From NCBI GenBank assembly GCA_035477595.1, contig DATIKM010000148.1:1-27339 (forward strand): a stretch of 27,339 nt of DNA. Direction: 5' to 3'. Both the position numbers and the translations under genes were made by a program. The notes under the pieces are model-generated. The model was not told the origin of the DNA, ran no database searches, and saw nothing but the letters and a program-made list of their open reading frames with translations. This DNA comes from DATIKM01 sp035477595. GTDB taxonomy: Bacteria; Armatimonadota; Chthonomonadetes; Chthonomonadales; CAJBBX01. This document shows positions 15,879 through 24,352 of the stretch, piece after piece (within the stretch, counting starts at the first letter, position 1; every line of letters begins with the position of its first letter).

Positions 15879-18203
15879 ATGTTACTCCTCGCGGCCTGTG
15901 CCGTAGTTCTCGCAGAACCTGCAGCCCCCGTGCCGGCGCCGGGCCTGCGCCTCGACGGTACGATCGTCCAGTACCAACCATGGATGCTGCGCCTCACGCG
16001 GCGACAGTGGGCTGGTGAGCTCGACGCCATGCGGCGGGCTGGCATGCGCGTCGTGGTCGTGCGGTGGTTGCGTCACGGCCGACAGTCGTACATACCCGCC
16101 ACGCGATCTCAACTCGACCTCACCGGTGAACTGCTCCGCTATGCCGACCGGCATGGATGGCAGGTTTACATCGGCCTCTACGCCGATGAGGACTGGCGGC
16201 GCGGTCCCAGGGATAGGGCTCTCCTCGACAGGACGGCCGCTGCGAGCCTGCAGGTCGCCTCGTCGGCGTGGCGCCGGTACGGCTCCCATCGGTCCTTCAG
16301 GGGCTGGCACGTGCCACAGGAGACGTGGGGCGAGCCATTCGACCCCGCGCAGATCGACCTTCACCGTGCGTTCCTCCGGCGAGTCTCTGACGGGTGCAAA
16401 CGGCTCTCGGGCCCGCTGCCCGTCTCCGCGGCAACATTTTACACCACGACCACCCCGCCGGACGCGGTGCGCGACGCCTACGCGCGCATGCTAGACGGTG
16501 CGGGCGTCGACACGCTGCTCGTGCAGGACGGCATCGGCGTGCAAGGCTGGGATAACCGGATCGAGGACGTCGCGCCGGCGTATCTGGCCGCCTTCCGCGA
16601 CGCGTGCCTGGCGGCCGGCGTGGAGGTGTGGGCCGTCATCGAGAACTTCCGCCGCCGGCCGGGGAGCGCCTCAGGCTTCATGCCCGCGCCCGGACCGCGC
16701 GTGCTCCGTCAGCTCGCTGCCGCGGCGCCCTTCACACGGAGGCGTATGACCTTCGACTTCGTGAACTACATGAGCCCGGCGCGCGGCCCCGAACAGAGGC
16801 GTCTGTTCGAGCACTACGTGCGGGAGGCGGTCCGCAAGCCGTGGCGGCCCATCCTCGGGCCCAGCGTGCAGGTGGACCCCGTCTTCGGCTACTACCGCGA
16901 TCGTTCACCAGAGAGCGTTGCCGCGGAAATCCGCGCGGCGGGCTACCCCGTCGTGAGGTACGTGGTGACAGCCGACAGCAACGTGGACGGGGCGCTCATC
17001 TCGGCGTTCCACCGGGAGGGCATCGGTGTCTGGTACACGACGTTCGCCAACGGGTCCTATACGACCACGGACCTGCCGCCTGGCTGGGAGCGTTGGCGCA
17101 TGGTGACCCGGACGGATCTGACGACCGGGAGGCCTCCCGCCGACGGGTATCACCGTCTGTGTCTGAACAACGCCGAGTACCGCGCCTGGAAGAAGCGCCA
17201 GATCGCCGCCGTGGCGCGCGCACACCCGTTCGATGGGATCGAAGTGTTGGAGCCACATTGGCCCGAGTACCCGGGGCCGTCCGGACCCACCTACGCGTGC
17301 TTCTGCGAGGCATGCGTCGCGGCCTTCCGCGAACTCCATCCGGAAGAGCCTGGCCTGCCCGACATCGTGGATCCGGAATCACCGCGCGCGCCAGGCCGTT
17401 CCCCCAGCCTGTGGCGCAAGTGGCTGGACTTCCGGCGCCGCACACACACCGGCTTCCTCCACGATCTGGTGAACGGGCCAGGCGGGATCCGGCAGACCGC
17501 GCCCGGCCGTCCGGTCAGCGTGTGGACCCTTGCGCTCGAGCGGACTGACGGAGTGCGCACGGTGCTGGAGGTTCACGGGCAGGATGCCGGCGAGGTCGCG
17601 CGCACGGTGCGTCCCGACGTCTACGGTCTGCAGACGCACTGGCCCGACTGGATCCGGGCGGACCTGTCCCCAGACTACCCTGCGCGCTACCGTCCGTTTG
17701 TGGATCAGGTTCTTGGAGCCGTCCCGGGCATGCAGGTGCTCATCCAGGCCGACACAGGCTCGCAGAAACAGAACCGGCGCGACTGGGCGTGGATCCGCAC
17801 CTTCGAGCGCACCTCTCGCGAGGTGGGAGCGCTCAGCACCACGATCTACGAGTACTTCATCGGGGACTACATCTATCTCGATCCGCCGAGGGTGGTCGAG
17901 GTCGAGGCGGGGCGCGACACGATCGTGCTGCGCTTCTCGAAGCGCGTCGAGGCGGCCACGGCCGGGGACCCGGCGCGCTATGCGCTCAGCGCGGGCCGTG
18001 TCGAGAGCGCCCGCGTGGACGGGAGCATGGTGCATCTGGCGGTGAGCGGAGTGCCCGTAAGGCGTGTGGTGGCACTCACGGTGCGCGGGGTGCGCGATGA
18101 CGCGGCCAGGCGCCTCTTCGACGACCGGCCGCATCGCGTTCTGGAGGAGCAGACGGTTCGGTTCTGCATCGGCGCCCGCGACGGAGCGGGCGGCTCGCGC
18201 TAA
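15879..18203 (+). CDS. Secreted two-barrel protein with DUF4434-like domain
   Basis: A 774-residue exported protein, probably a glycoside hydrolase or a non-catalytic relative. Residues 1-20 are a short signal peptide. About 24-320 resembles DUF4434: LDGTIVQYQPW at the start, then MRVVVVRWL, YIGLYADEDW, GWHVPQETW (E148), LLVQDGIG (D217) and WAVIENF (E255), spaced like beta strands of a TIM barrel. About 325-660 looks like a second barrel: ILGPSVQVDP, VVRYVVTADSN, GVWYTTFANGS, FDGIEVLEPHWPEYPG (E455, E458), a cysteine cluster (C474, C476, C479), and DVYGLQTHWPDW. Residues 668-762 form an Ig-like beta domain (LRFSKRVEAATAGDPARYALS). The ATG has a strong AAGGAGG at 15866-15872. folC follows after 7 bases. 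Substrate unknown. Confidence 0.8.
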   Translation: MLLLAACAVVLAEPAAPVPAPGLRLDGTIVQYQPWMLRLTRRQWAGELDAMRRAGMRVVVVRWLRHGRQSYIPATRSQLDLTGELLRYADRHGWQVYIGLYADEDWRRGPRDRALLDRTAAASLQVASSAWRRYGSHRSFRGWHVPQETWGEPFDPAQIDLHRAFLRRVSDGCKRLSGPLPVSAATFYTTTTPPDAVRDAYARMLDGAGVDTLLVQDGIGVQGWDNRIEDVAPAYLAAFRDACLAAGVEVWAVIENFRRRPGSASGFMPAPGPRVLRQLAAAAPFTRRRMTFDFVNYMSPARGPEQRRLFEHYVREAVRKPWRPILGPSVQVDPVFGYYRDRSPESVAAEIRAAGYPVVRYVVTADSNVDGALISAFHREGIGVWYTTFANGSYTTTDLPPGWERWRMVTRTDLTTGRPPADGYHRLCLNNAEYRAWKKRQIAAVARAHPFDGIEVLEPHWPEYPGPSGPTYACFCEACVAAFRELHPEEPGLPDIVDPESPRAPGRSPSLWRKWLDFRRRTHTGFLHDLVNGPGGIRQTAPGRPVSVWTLALERTDGVRTVLEVHGQDAGEVARTVRPDVYGLQTHWPDWIRADLSPDYPARYRPFVDQVLGAVPGMQVLIQADTGSQKQNRRDWAWIRTFERTSREVGALSTTIYEYFIGDYIYLDPPRVVEVEAGRDTIVLRFSKRVEAATAGDPARYALSAGRVESARVDGSMVHLAVSGVPVRRVVALTVRGVRDDAARRLFDDRPHRVLEEQTVRFCIGARDGAGGSR

Positions 18204-18210
18204 GCCCGCG

Positions 18211-19509
18211 ATGACCTTTGAACAAGCGCTCGCCTACATGGGCTCGCTGCGCCGGCACGGCATGAAGCTGGGCAACGAGCGTATGGAGGCGTTGCTCGAC
18301 CGGCTCGGCAGCCCCCATGCGCGCCTCCGGTGCGTCCACGTCACGGGGACAAAGGGGAAGGGGTCCACGACCGCTCTGGTAGCCTCGATCCTGCAGGAGC
18401 ACGGCTGGCGCGTCGGGGCCTACCTCTCGCCGTACGTATACGACGTCCGCGAGCGCATCCAGGTGGACGGCAGGCTGATCTCGCGCCGCGACTTCGCGCG
18501 GCTGGTTGGCCACATCGCGCCCCGGATTGATGAGGTGAAGGCCGCCGGTTTCGGTCAGATCACGGAGTTCGAGCTGAAGACGGCCATGGGGTTCCTGCAT
18601 TTCGCGCGGGAGGAGGTGGACTTCGCCGTCATCGAGGTGGGCATCGGCGGGAGGCTGGATGCGACGAATGTCCTCACTCCGTGCGCGTGCGTCATCACGA
18701 ACGTCGGGCTCGACCACACGGACATCCTGGGCGACACGCACGCTCTCATCGCAGCGGAGAAGGCAGGCATCCTGAAACGGGGCTGTCCCGCGACGACAGC
18801 CGCCGACATGCCCGAAGCCCTCGAGGTCATTCGATGCCGCGCTGCCGAGCTGGCCGTGCCCCTGCGGATTGCGCGCGCGGAGGGCGACGCACTGGCGGAC
18901 GTGACGTGGGAGACCGATGGCGAGCGCGTGACGGTCCGCACCCGGCATGCGCGCTACGGTCCCACGGAGATGGCGCTCCGTGGTGCGCATCAGCATGCGA
19001 ATGCAGCGTGCGCCGTCGCTGCGGTCGAGGACGCCCTGGCGGCGGCGCACCGGCCGCTTGACACTGGGTCTGTGGTGCGCGGGCTGCGCGCCGCATCCCT
19101 GCCCGGCCGATTCGAGGTGGTTCGAGAGCGGCCCTGGCTGGTGATGGACGGGGCGCACAACGCGCTGTCGGCGGCGGCTCTCGCGCGGGAGGTGCGCCGC
19201 GTTCCGTACAGGCGGCTGTTGCTCGTGGTGGGGATGCTGTCCGGCCACAGCCCCGCGGAGTTCCTGGCGGAGCTGGCTCCGATTGCCGACCGCGTCTACG
19301 CGACGCGGCCCGATTGGCGTCGGGCCATCCCGGAGGTGGAGGTCGCGGATGCAGCACGCGCAGTCGGCGCCAGCACGGTGGAGATCACGCCGCCGCTGCT
19401 CGCAGCTCGCGTTGCGCTGTCCGACGCCGCGCCAGATGACCTGGTGCTGGTGACAGGGTCGTTCTATCTGCTCGGAGACGCGCCGCCCCGCGGGATCCTT
19501 CGCCGCTGA
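18211..19509 (+). CDS. folC: Folylpolyglutamate/dihydrofolate synthase
   Basis: This enzyme adds glutamate to dihydropteroate and/or to reduced folates using ATP, in the cytoplasm. The 432-residue product has the Mur-ligase-like family motifs: P-loop GTKGKGST (46-53), LSPYVYDVRERI (72-83), EFELKTAMGFLHF (119-131), EVGIGGRLDATN (142-153), NVGLDHTDILG (164-174), AAEKAGILK (181-189), DGAHN (313-317), and the C-terminal LVTGSFYLLGD (413-423). The frame is open from 18064, but ATG 18211 matches the family N-terminus (MTFEQALAYM). It lies 7 bases after the DUF4434 protein stop with only a weak, distant GGAG upstream, so it is probably translated by coupling. It converges with lgt, with 11 bases between the stops. 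Confidence 0.95.
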   Translation: MTFEQALAYMGSLRRHGMKLGNERMEALLDRLGSPHARLRCVHVTGTKGKGSTTALVASILQEHGWRVGAYLSPYVYDVRERIQVDGRLISRRDFARLVGHIAPRIDEVKAAGFGQITEFELKTAMGFLHFAREEVDFAVIEVGIGGRLDATNVLTPCACVITNVGLDHTDILGDTHALIAAEKAGILKRGCPATTAADMPEALEVIRCRAAELAVPLRIARAEGDALADVTWETDGERVTVRTRHARYGPTEMALRGAHQHANAACAVAAVEDALAAAHRPLDTGSVVRGLRAASLPGRFEVVRERPWLVMDGAHNALSAAALAREVRRVPYRRLLLVVGMLSGHSPAEFLAELAPIADRVYATRPDWRRAIPEVEVADAARAVGASTVEITPPLLAARVALSDAAPDDLVLVTGSFYLLGDAPPRGILRR

Positions 19510-19520
19510 GCCGCGCGCGG

Positions 19521-20342
19521 TCAGGCCTCCTCCGGCGCCTCCTCCTGCGGGTCAACCCGCGCTCGCCGAAGCCGCACCAGAAGGAGCGCCAGAACGGGTA
19601 TGGCAGCCAGGCTGATGGCCTGAGCGTGGGTGATCCCGAAGGCGAGGAGGTTCGCGGTCGCTCCGGCCCTGAACTCCTCCGCGATGTAGCGCGATGTGGC
19701 GTAGATCAGCAGACAGCCCAGCAGGATCTCGCCGCGGCGGTGAGGTCGACGGCTCCACAGATGCAGGATGGCGAACGAGATCAAGCTCAGCGCTCCGGCG
19801 TAGAGCTGCGCTGGATGGCTGGGGACCGTGAGGTGGCCGACAGCGCCCTCCGCGGCGAACTGCATGGCCCACGGGAGCTCGGACGCCGCGCCATAGCAGC
19901 AGCCGTTCAGGAAGCACCCGATGCGCCCGAACACGTAGCCGAGCGTGAAGGCTGGCGCGCAGATGTCCGCCAAGCCAGGGAAGCTCAGCTTGCGGCGCCG
20001 GCAGAACCACGCCATGTAGGCGAGTCCCGCGAGGATCGCCCCGTGAACCGACAGCCCGCCGGTCCAGAAGCGCAGTACCTCGAGCGGGTTATCGCGGAAC
20101 TCGTGCCAGTCCAGGGCGACGTAGAGCGCGCGAGCGCCGAGCACCGAGACGAGTAGCGCGCCCACGGCGAAGTCGAAGGTGTGCTCCGGCGTGATCGGAT
20201 GACATCCGCGCGGAGGCCTTCGCGCAAGCTGGCGCCTAGCAGCGGCCACTGCGTAGGCAAGGCCCACAAGGAACCCGACAAGGACTGCGGTGCCGTACGC
20301 GCGCACCTGCAGCGGGCCTATCTCAAACAGAATGGGATGCAT
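19521..20342 (-). CDS. lgt: Prolipoprotein diacylglyceryl transferase
   Basis: An inner-membrane enzyme that transfers diacylglyceryl from phosphatidylglycerol to the lipobox cysteine of prolipoproteins. The 273-residue product has about seven hydrophobic segments. It has the family's conserved WTGGLSVHGAILAG (93-106, H100) and the signature GRIGCFLNGCCYG (139-151, R140, N146), then PSHPAQLYAG and YATSRYIAEEFR near the C-terminus. The N-terminus MHPILFEIGPLQVRAYG is typical. It lies 52 bases downstream of the metallo-hydrolase gene on the same strand, so it is perhaps co-transcribed. The solute-binding protein at 5141-6523 is one likely substrate. Confidence 0.97.
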   Translation of the reverse strand: MHPILFEIGPLQVRAYGTAVLVGFLVGLAYAVAAARRQLARRPPRGCHPITPEHTFDFAVGALLVSVLGARALYVALDWHEFRDNPLEVLRFWTGGLSVHGAILAGLAYMAWFCRRRKLSFPGLADICAPAFTLGYVFGRIGCFLNGCCYGAASELPWAMQFAAEGAVGHLTVPSHPAQLYAGALSLISFAILHLWSRRPHRRGEILLGCLLIYATSRYIAEEFRAGATANLLAFGITHAQAISLAAIPVLALLLVRLRRARVDPQEEAPEEA

Positions 20343-20394
20343 GCGTCTCCGGTGCCGGCGCCACGGCCGGGCTCGCCTTGCTCAGCCTCTGGCG

Positions 20395-21228
20395 TCAGTC
20401 ACGGCTCGCGCGCAGGCTGGCGCGCTCCCCGGCGCGACCGACCCAGGTGGGAATGCCGGGGTACTTCGCTTCCAGGTACTCCACAAAGCGCTCCACGCGC
20501 TCCGTGTTGCCCTCGAACATGTCGTAGTGCATCGGGACTGCCAGCGTCGGCTCCAGCGCCCCCGCCAGGTCGACTGCCTCCTGGAACGTGAAGTTGCCCA
20601 GGCATCCCCGGCGGAAGCGCTCGGCGTCGCGCCCGTTGATGGGGACGAAAAGCCCGTGCGGCCGGTGGGCGGACACCGCTGCCACCAGCCCCTCCCACGG
20701 GACACCGTCACCGGCGTGGAAGAGGCATACGCCGTTGAGGCGCACCACGAAGCCGAGATGAGGGTATCCCAGTGCCGGGTGGTGGTCGAAGAACTCGTGC
20801 GCGGCCCGGACGCCAATCACCTCCGCATCCCCCACGATGCGCGTCTCTCCATCGCCGATCGGCGTGAGGCGCGCTGCCGGGTACCCGTCGCGCTCCAGTC
20901 GGTTCGCGACGACATGGCTCACGAGGAGGCGCGCCTCAGGGGACGCGGCAAGCATCTTAGGGAGGGAAGCACGGTCCACATGGTCGCTGTGGTCATGGGA
21001 GCACAGGAATGCCGTGGCGTTCGTTACCTCCTCGGGCCGGAGCGGCGGCGGCGTAAGCCGGCGGCCCGGCGGGTCCGCGAGGTAGGGATCGAGGTACAGC
21101 ACCGTGGAACCGCCCTTTACGATGAAGCCGTTCTGTCCGAGCCACCAGAAGGACAGTTCGCCCTTCGGAGGCTCGGCGGCGTCGACATCCGCCAGCAGGT
21201 CCTGGCCTCGCAGGAGCACCTCCGCCAT
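20395..21228 (-). CDS. Metallo-beta-lactamase fold hydrolase, UlaG-like
   Basis: A cytoplasmic metal-dependent hydrolase of the UlaG group, whose best-known member opens L-ascorbate 6-phosphate lactone. The 277-residue product has the fold's first strands (FWWLGQNGFIVKGGSTVLYLDPYL, 27-50), the metal motif SHDHSDH (H78, H80, D82, H83), HAGDG at about 171-175, and the UlaG-like stretches PINGRDAERFRRGCLGNFTF and AVPMHYDMFEGN. The ATG at 21228 is preceded by GGAG/GAGG (minus strand) at suitable spacing. No ascorbate operon partners (PTS components, UlaD/E/F) are nearby, so the true substrate is uncertain. A strong nested inverted repeat lies 38-90 bases upstream of its start, in the likely leader. 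Confidence 0.88.
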   Translation of the reverse strand: MAEVLLRGQDLLADVDAAEPPKGELSFWWLGQNGFIVKGGSTVLYLDPYLADPPGRRLTPPPLRPEEVTNATAFLCSHDHSDHVDRASLPKMLAASPEARLLVSHVVANRLERDGYPAARLTPIGDGETRIVGDAEVIGVRAAHEFFDHHPALGYPHLGFVVRLNGVCLFHAGDGVPWEGLVAAVSAHRPHGLFVPINGRDAERFRRGCLGNFTFQEAVDLAGALEPTLAVPMHYDMFEGNTERVERFVEYLEAKYPGIPTWVGRAGERASLRASRD

Positions 21229-21265
21229 GCCTCACTCCGTTTCTTTGGCGCCTTGTCCGACGACC

Positions 21266-21318
21266 ACCAGCCGGCAGGAAAGTCCTTCGGCGCGCCCTTC
21301 GCGCCTTCCTGCACTGGT
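21266..21318 (-). promoter_or_regulatory. Nested hairpin in leader of UlaG-like gene
   Basis: Three arms pair in nested order. ACCAG (21266-21270) pairs with CTGGT (21314-21318), GCAGGAA (21274-21280) with TTCCTGC (21306-21312), and GGCGCG (21289-21294) with CGCGCC (21300-21305) around the loop CCCTT. An 8-base bulge (21281-21288) lies on one side only. That gives 18 possible base pairs in 53 bases, all outside any gene. It lies 38 bases before the minus-strand start at 21228, so it could be a structured leader RNA or a protein-binding site. There is no U-run on either side, so it is unlikely to be an intrinsic terminator. Confidence 0.5.
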
Positions 21319-21465
21319 CGGGCCAGGTAACAGATCGCGGCCGTGTGAGAGTGGGGTTGGTGCGCGGATGCGGCGGCGGTGGTCGCAGTGCGGACCAGCG
21401 CCATCCTGCCTGAGGCGCTTGCCTTGCACCCATGGCGGTCTTGAAGAGCTCGCCCCGGCGGCGTC

Positions 21466-21474
21466 TGGTAGAAT
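21466..21474 (+). promoter_or_regulatory. Extended -10 promoter for the AspT/YidE-type gene
   Basis: TGG followed by TAGAAT forms an extended -10 element (TGnTAnnnT), with predicted transcription start near 21481 and the gene start at 21515. No good -35 is present, as is common for extended -10 promoters. A 5-bp inverted repeat (CGCCC, tgag, GGGCG; 21482-21495) sits at the very start of the predicted transcript. Confidence 0.45.
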
Positions 21475-21514
21475 GTGCCCACGCCCTGAGGGGCGACGGC
21501 GCTGACCGGGCGGT

Positions 21515-23155
21515 ATGCAAGCGTTCCAGAGCCTGCTCGAAATCCCTGCCTTTCCGCTCTTCGTGATCATTGGCGTCGGCCTGTGGGTCGGCGCATTCCG
21601 CGCGCGCGGCATCTCACTGGGCGCAGGCGGTGTGCTCTTCGCGGGGATGCTCTATGGGCACCTGTTCCAGCACGCTCTGCCGAAGCCCCTTACCGACCTC
21701 GGGCTGCTCCTGTTTGTCTACGCCGTGGGCCTGCAGGCGGGACCGCGGTTCTTCGGCCTCCTCCGCGCCCGCGGCAAGCAGTTTCTCCTGGTCGGCTTCC
21801 TCTCCTGCATGATCGGCGCCCTGGCTGCGGTGGCGGTGGCGCTCGCGTTCGGGCTGAGCCCGGCGCTGGCGGCGGGCCTGTACAGCGGAGCGACGACTTG
21901 CACTCCCGCGCTCGCCTCGGCGCTGGACCTTGTTGCCACGCACGCGCCGGGGCAGGAGTACGCCGCCTCTGTGGGCTACGGAATGGCTTACCCGTTCTCG
22001 GTGCTGTTCGTGGTGGTGCTGGTGCAGCTCCTACCGGCGCTCTGCCAGACGCAGCCCGAGGATGCAGCGCGGGAGGCCCGTGAGGACGAAGCCCGTCGAG
22101 ACCCCCCGATGGGGAACCGCGACGTACGGGTGACAAACCCCAACTGTGACGGGATGACCGTAGAGCAGTTGTCGTCGCTCCGCGTTGCTCGCGCCGTCAT
22201 CTCGCGCGTGAAGCACGACGGCGAGGCGGTCGCCGCACTGCCCGGCACGACGGTGCGCCTCCACGACGTGGTGCGTGTGGTGGGAACGCCAGACGAGCTC
22301 GCGAAGGCGGTGGCGATGCTGGGCACCGTGGTCGATGAGCCGATGGGGGACCGGTCAGGCGATCTGGCGGCGGTTGATGTTGTGGTCTCTCGGGAGTCGG
22401 TGGCGGGCAAGACCATCAGGGAGCTGGCCGTCTACGAGCGGGCGGGCGCCGTGATCACCCGCATCCGCCGTGAGGGCCTCGAGTTTGCGCCGAGCGCCTC
22501 CTTCGCTCTGGAGCGGGGCGACGCGGTGCGGGTCGTCGGATCCCGGGCAGCCGTTGACGCGTTCGTGGACCTCGTCGGGCGCCAGGAGCGCAGCCTGGAG
22601 GAGACCTCTCTGGTGCCGCTTGCCATCGGGATCGCGATAGGCGTGGCCGTAGGTCTGGTACCGATACCGTTGCCGGGCGGGCTTGAGGCTCGGCTGGGAA
22701 TGGCAGGCGGCGCCTTCGTCGTGGCGCTACTTCTCGGGCATGCTGGGCGCATCGGTCCGATCGCGCTGTACGTGCCGAACGCAGCGAAGCTGCTCCTGCG
22801 CGAGCTCGGACTGGTGGTGTTCCTGGCAGGGGTCGGCTCCGGCGCGGGCGTGGCGTTCGCATCTGTGCTGCAGGAGGCCGGGCCGCGCCTCCTGCTGGCC
22901 GGCGCCATCGTGACGGTCGTTACGTCGATGTCCGCCCTGGTGCTCATGCGGGTAGTGCTGCGTTGGAACGTGCTGACGGCTGCGGGGGCCCTGAGCGCAA
23001 CGATGACGAACCCTCCTGCCCTTCGGGCAGCCACCGGTCTAGTCGACTCCGAGGCGCAGGCCGCAGGGTTCGCGAGCGTCTACCCGGTCGCCCTGATCAG
23101 CAAGGTGCTGCTCGCCCAGGCGGTCTTCCTCGCGGTGAGCGCGCTCTCGCGCTAG
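21515..23155 (+). CDS. AspT/YidE-family membrane transporter with RCK_C domains
   Basis: An inner-membrane transporter of the aspartate:alanine exchanger (AspT/YidE/YbjL) family. The 546-residue product has the full family layout. Membrane half 1 is about 1-178, two TrkA-C (RCK_C) cytoplasmic domains are at about 202-272 and 285-355, and membrane half 2 is about 365-546. The two membrane halves carry matching motifs, GLYSGATTCTPALASA (121-136) and GALSATMTNPPALRAA (491-506), showing the ancient internal duplication. The RCK_C units have LHDVVRVVGTPDEL and LERGDAVRVVGSRAAV. Substrate cannot be told; many members remain uncharacterised. The ATG has no strong Shine-Dalgarno. The gene is convergent with the cysteine desulfurase, and their stop codons share a CTAG. 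Confidence 0.93.
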   Translation: MQAFQSLLEIPAFPLFVIIGVGLWVGAFRARGISLGAGGVLFAGMLYGHLFQHALPKPLTDLGLLLFVYAVGLQAGPRFFGLLRARGKQFLLVGFLSCMIGALAAVAVALAFGLSPALAAGLYSGATTCTPALASALDLVATHAPGQEYAASVGYGMAYPFSVLFVVVLVQLLPALCQTQPEDAAREAREDEARRDPPMGNRDVRVTNPNCDGMTVEQLSSLRVARAVISRVKHDGEAVAALPGTTVRLHDVVRVVGTPDELAKAVAMLGTVVDEPMGDRSGDLAAVDVVVSRESVAGKTIRELAVYERAGAVITRIRREGLEFAPSASFALERGDAVRVVGSRAAVDAFVDLVGRQERSLEETSLVPLAIGIAIGVAVGLVPIPLPGGLEARLGMAGGAFVVALLLGHAGRIGPIALYVPNAAKLLLRELGLVVFLAGVGSGAGVAFASVLQEAGPRLLLAGAIVTVVTSMSALVLMRVVLRWNVLTAAGALSATMTNPPALRAATGLVDSEAQAAGFASVYPVALISKVLLAQAVFLAVSALSR

Positions 23156-24297
23156 TGCGCCGACGAGGCCCGAACGCGGGCGGCGACGCTCTCGATGGCG
23201 CCAGCGGCCTCCTCCAGCTCCTCCCATGTGGTGGAGCGACCCAGCGTGAGCCGGATGCCGCCCGCGGCGCGCTCAGGCGGCAGCCCCATGGCCACCAGAA
23301 CATGGGACGGGTCGATGGAGCCGGCCGAGCAGGCGGAGCCAGCCGACGCGCATATCCCCTGGCGGTCGAGAAGCACTACGGCGGTCGCCCCGGCGACCCC
23401 GTCGATGCTCAGGTTCACGTTGTTGGGCAGACGCCCGCGGGCGGGTCCATTGAGCCTGGCGCGGGCCGAGCCCGCGAGCATACGCGCCACGAAGCGGTCG
23501 CGTAGCGCGACGAGACGCGCCGTCTCCTCCTCGCGCCGGCGCTCTGCGAGCGCCGCAGCCACCCCGAAGCCCACGATCGCCGCGACGTTCTCCGTGCCCG
23601 GCCTGCGCTGGCGCTCCTGCCCTCCGCCGAAGAGGCGAGGCTCGATCCCCACACCGCGGCGGACGAACAGCGCGCCCGCGCCCTGCGGGCCGTAGACCTT
23701 GTGCGCCGAGATCGTGATCAGGTCGCATCCCATGGAGTGCGCGAGTACCGGAAGCGCGCCGAACGTCTGCACCGCGTCTGTGTGGAAGAGCGCGCCATGC
23801 GCGCGCGCTATGCGCGCCATCGCAGGCACGTTCTGGATGGCGCCGATCTCATTGTTTGCGTGCATGACGGAGACCAGCGCCACGTCGGCGTCCATCAGGG
23901 CCCCGACGCTTTCGGGGCTCACGAAGCCCTCGGAGTCGGCGGAGGCGATGCTCACGGTGTAGCCCCGGCGCTCGGCGGCCCGCGCGGCGTCGAGTACGGA
24001 GTGGTGCTCGATGGCGGAGATCACCAGGCGCCGCCGGCTGGCAGGCGCCGCCCCGAGCGCGCCCAGAACCGCCAGGTTGTTGGCCTCGGTGCCTCCCGAG
24101 GTGAAGTGTATCTCGTCGTGGTCGGCGCGGAGCGCGGCCGCGATGCGGTCGCGGGCGTCGTCGATGGCTGCGCGCGCCGCGCGTCCGAGCGCGTGGATGC
24201 TCGACGCATTGCCCCAGCGCTCGCTCAGCCATGGGAGCATGGCCCGGAGCGCCTCGGGAGCCAGAGGCGTTGACGCCGCATGGTCGAGGTAGATCAA
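23152..24297 (-). CDS. Cysteine desulfurase, NifS/IscS family
   Basis: A PLP enzyme that takes sulfur from L-cysteine, leaving alanine and an enzyme persulfide for Fe-S clusters or thio-modified tRNA. The 381-residue product has the PLP lysine in ISAHKVYGPQG (K200), EHHS (97-100), FHTDAVQ (D174), and the catalytic cysteine in SAGSACSAG (C323). C323 is followed by a short loop rather than the long IscS tail, which suits the NifS/group I layout. The open frame runs to 24786 on the minus strand, but the start is TTG 24297: AAGGGGAG lies about 5 bases upstream, and the family N-terminus (IYLDHAAST) begins there. There is no iscU, iscR or mnmA beside it. The start is 85 bases from the divergent aldolase-like gene. 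Confidence 0.93.
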   Translation of the reverse strand: MIYLDHAASTPLAPEALRAMLPWLSERWGNASSIHALGRAARAAIDDARDRIAAALRADHDEIHFTSGGTEANNLAVLGALGAAPASRRRLVISAIEHHSVLDAARAAERRGYTVSIASADSEGFVSPESVGALMDADVALVSVMHANNEIGAIQNVPAMARIARAHGALFHTDAVQTFGALPVLAHSMGCDLITISAHKVYGPQGAGALFVRRGVGIEPRLFGGGQERQRRPGTENVAAIVGFGVAAALAERRREEETARLVALRDRFVARMLAGSARARLNGPARGRLPNNVNLSIDGVAGATAVVLLDRQGICASAGSACSAGSIDPSHVLVAMGLPPERAAGGIRLTLGRSTTWEELEEAAGAIESVAARVRASSAH

Positions 24298-24352
24298 CGA
24301 GCTCCCCTTCGCGTGCAGGAAACGTCGGCGCACAGAGCCTAAGACGCAGCGA

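Noticed and set aside
21289..21318. Reading the nested hairpin as an intrinsic terminator
   Set aside because: Neither strand has a U-run after the stem, and it lies between divergent gene starts rather than after a gene.
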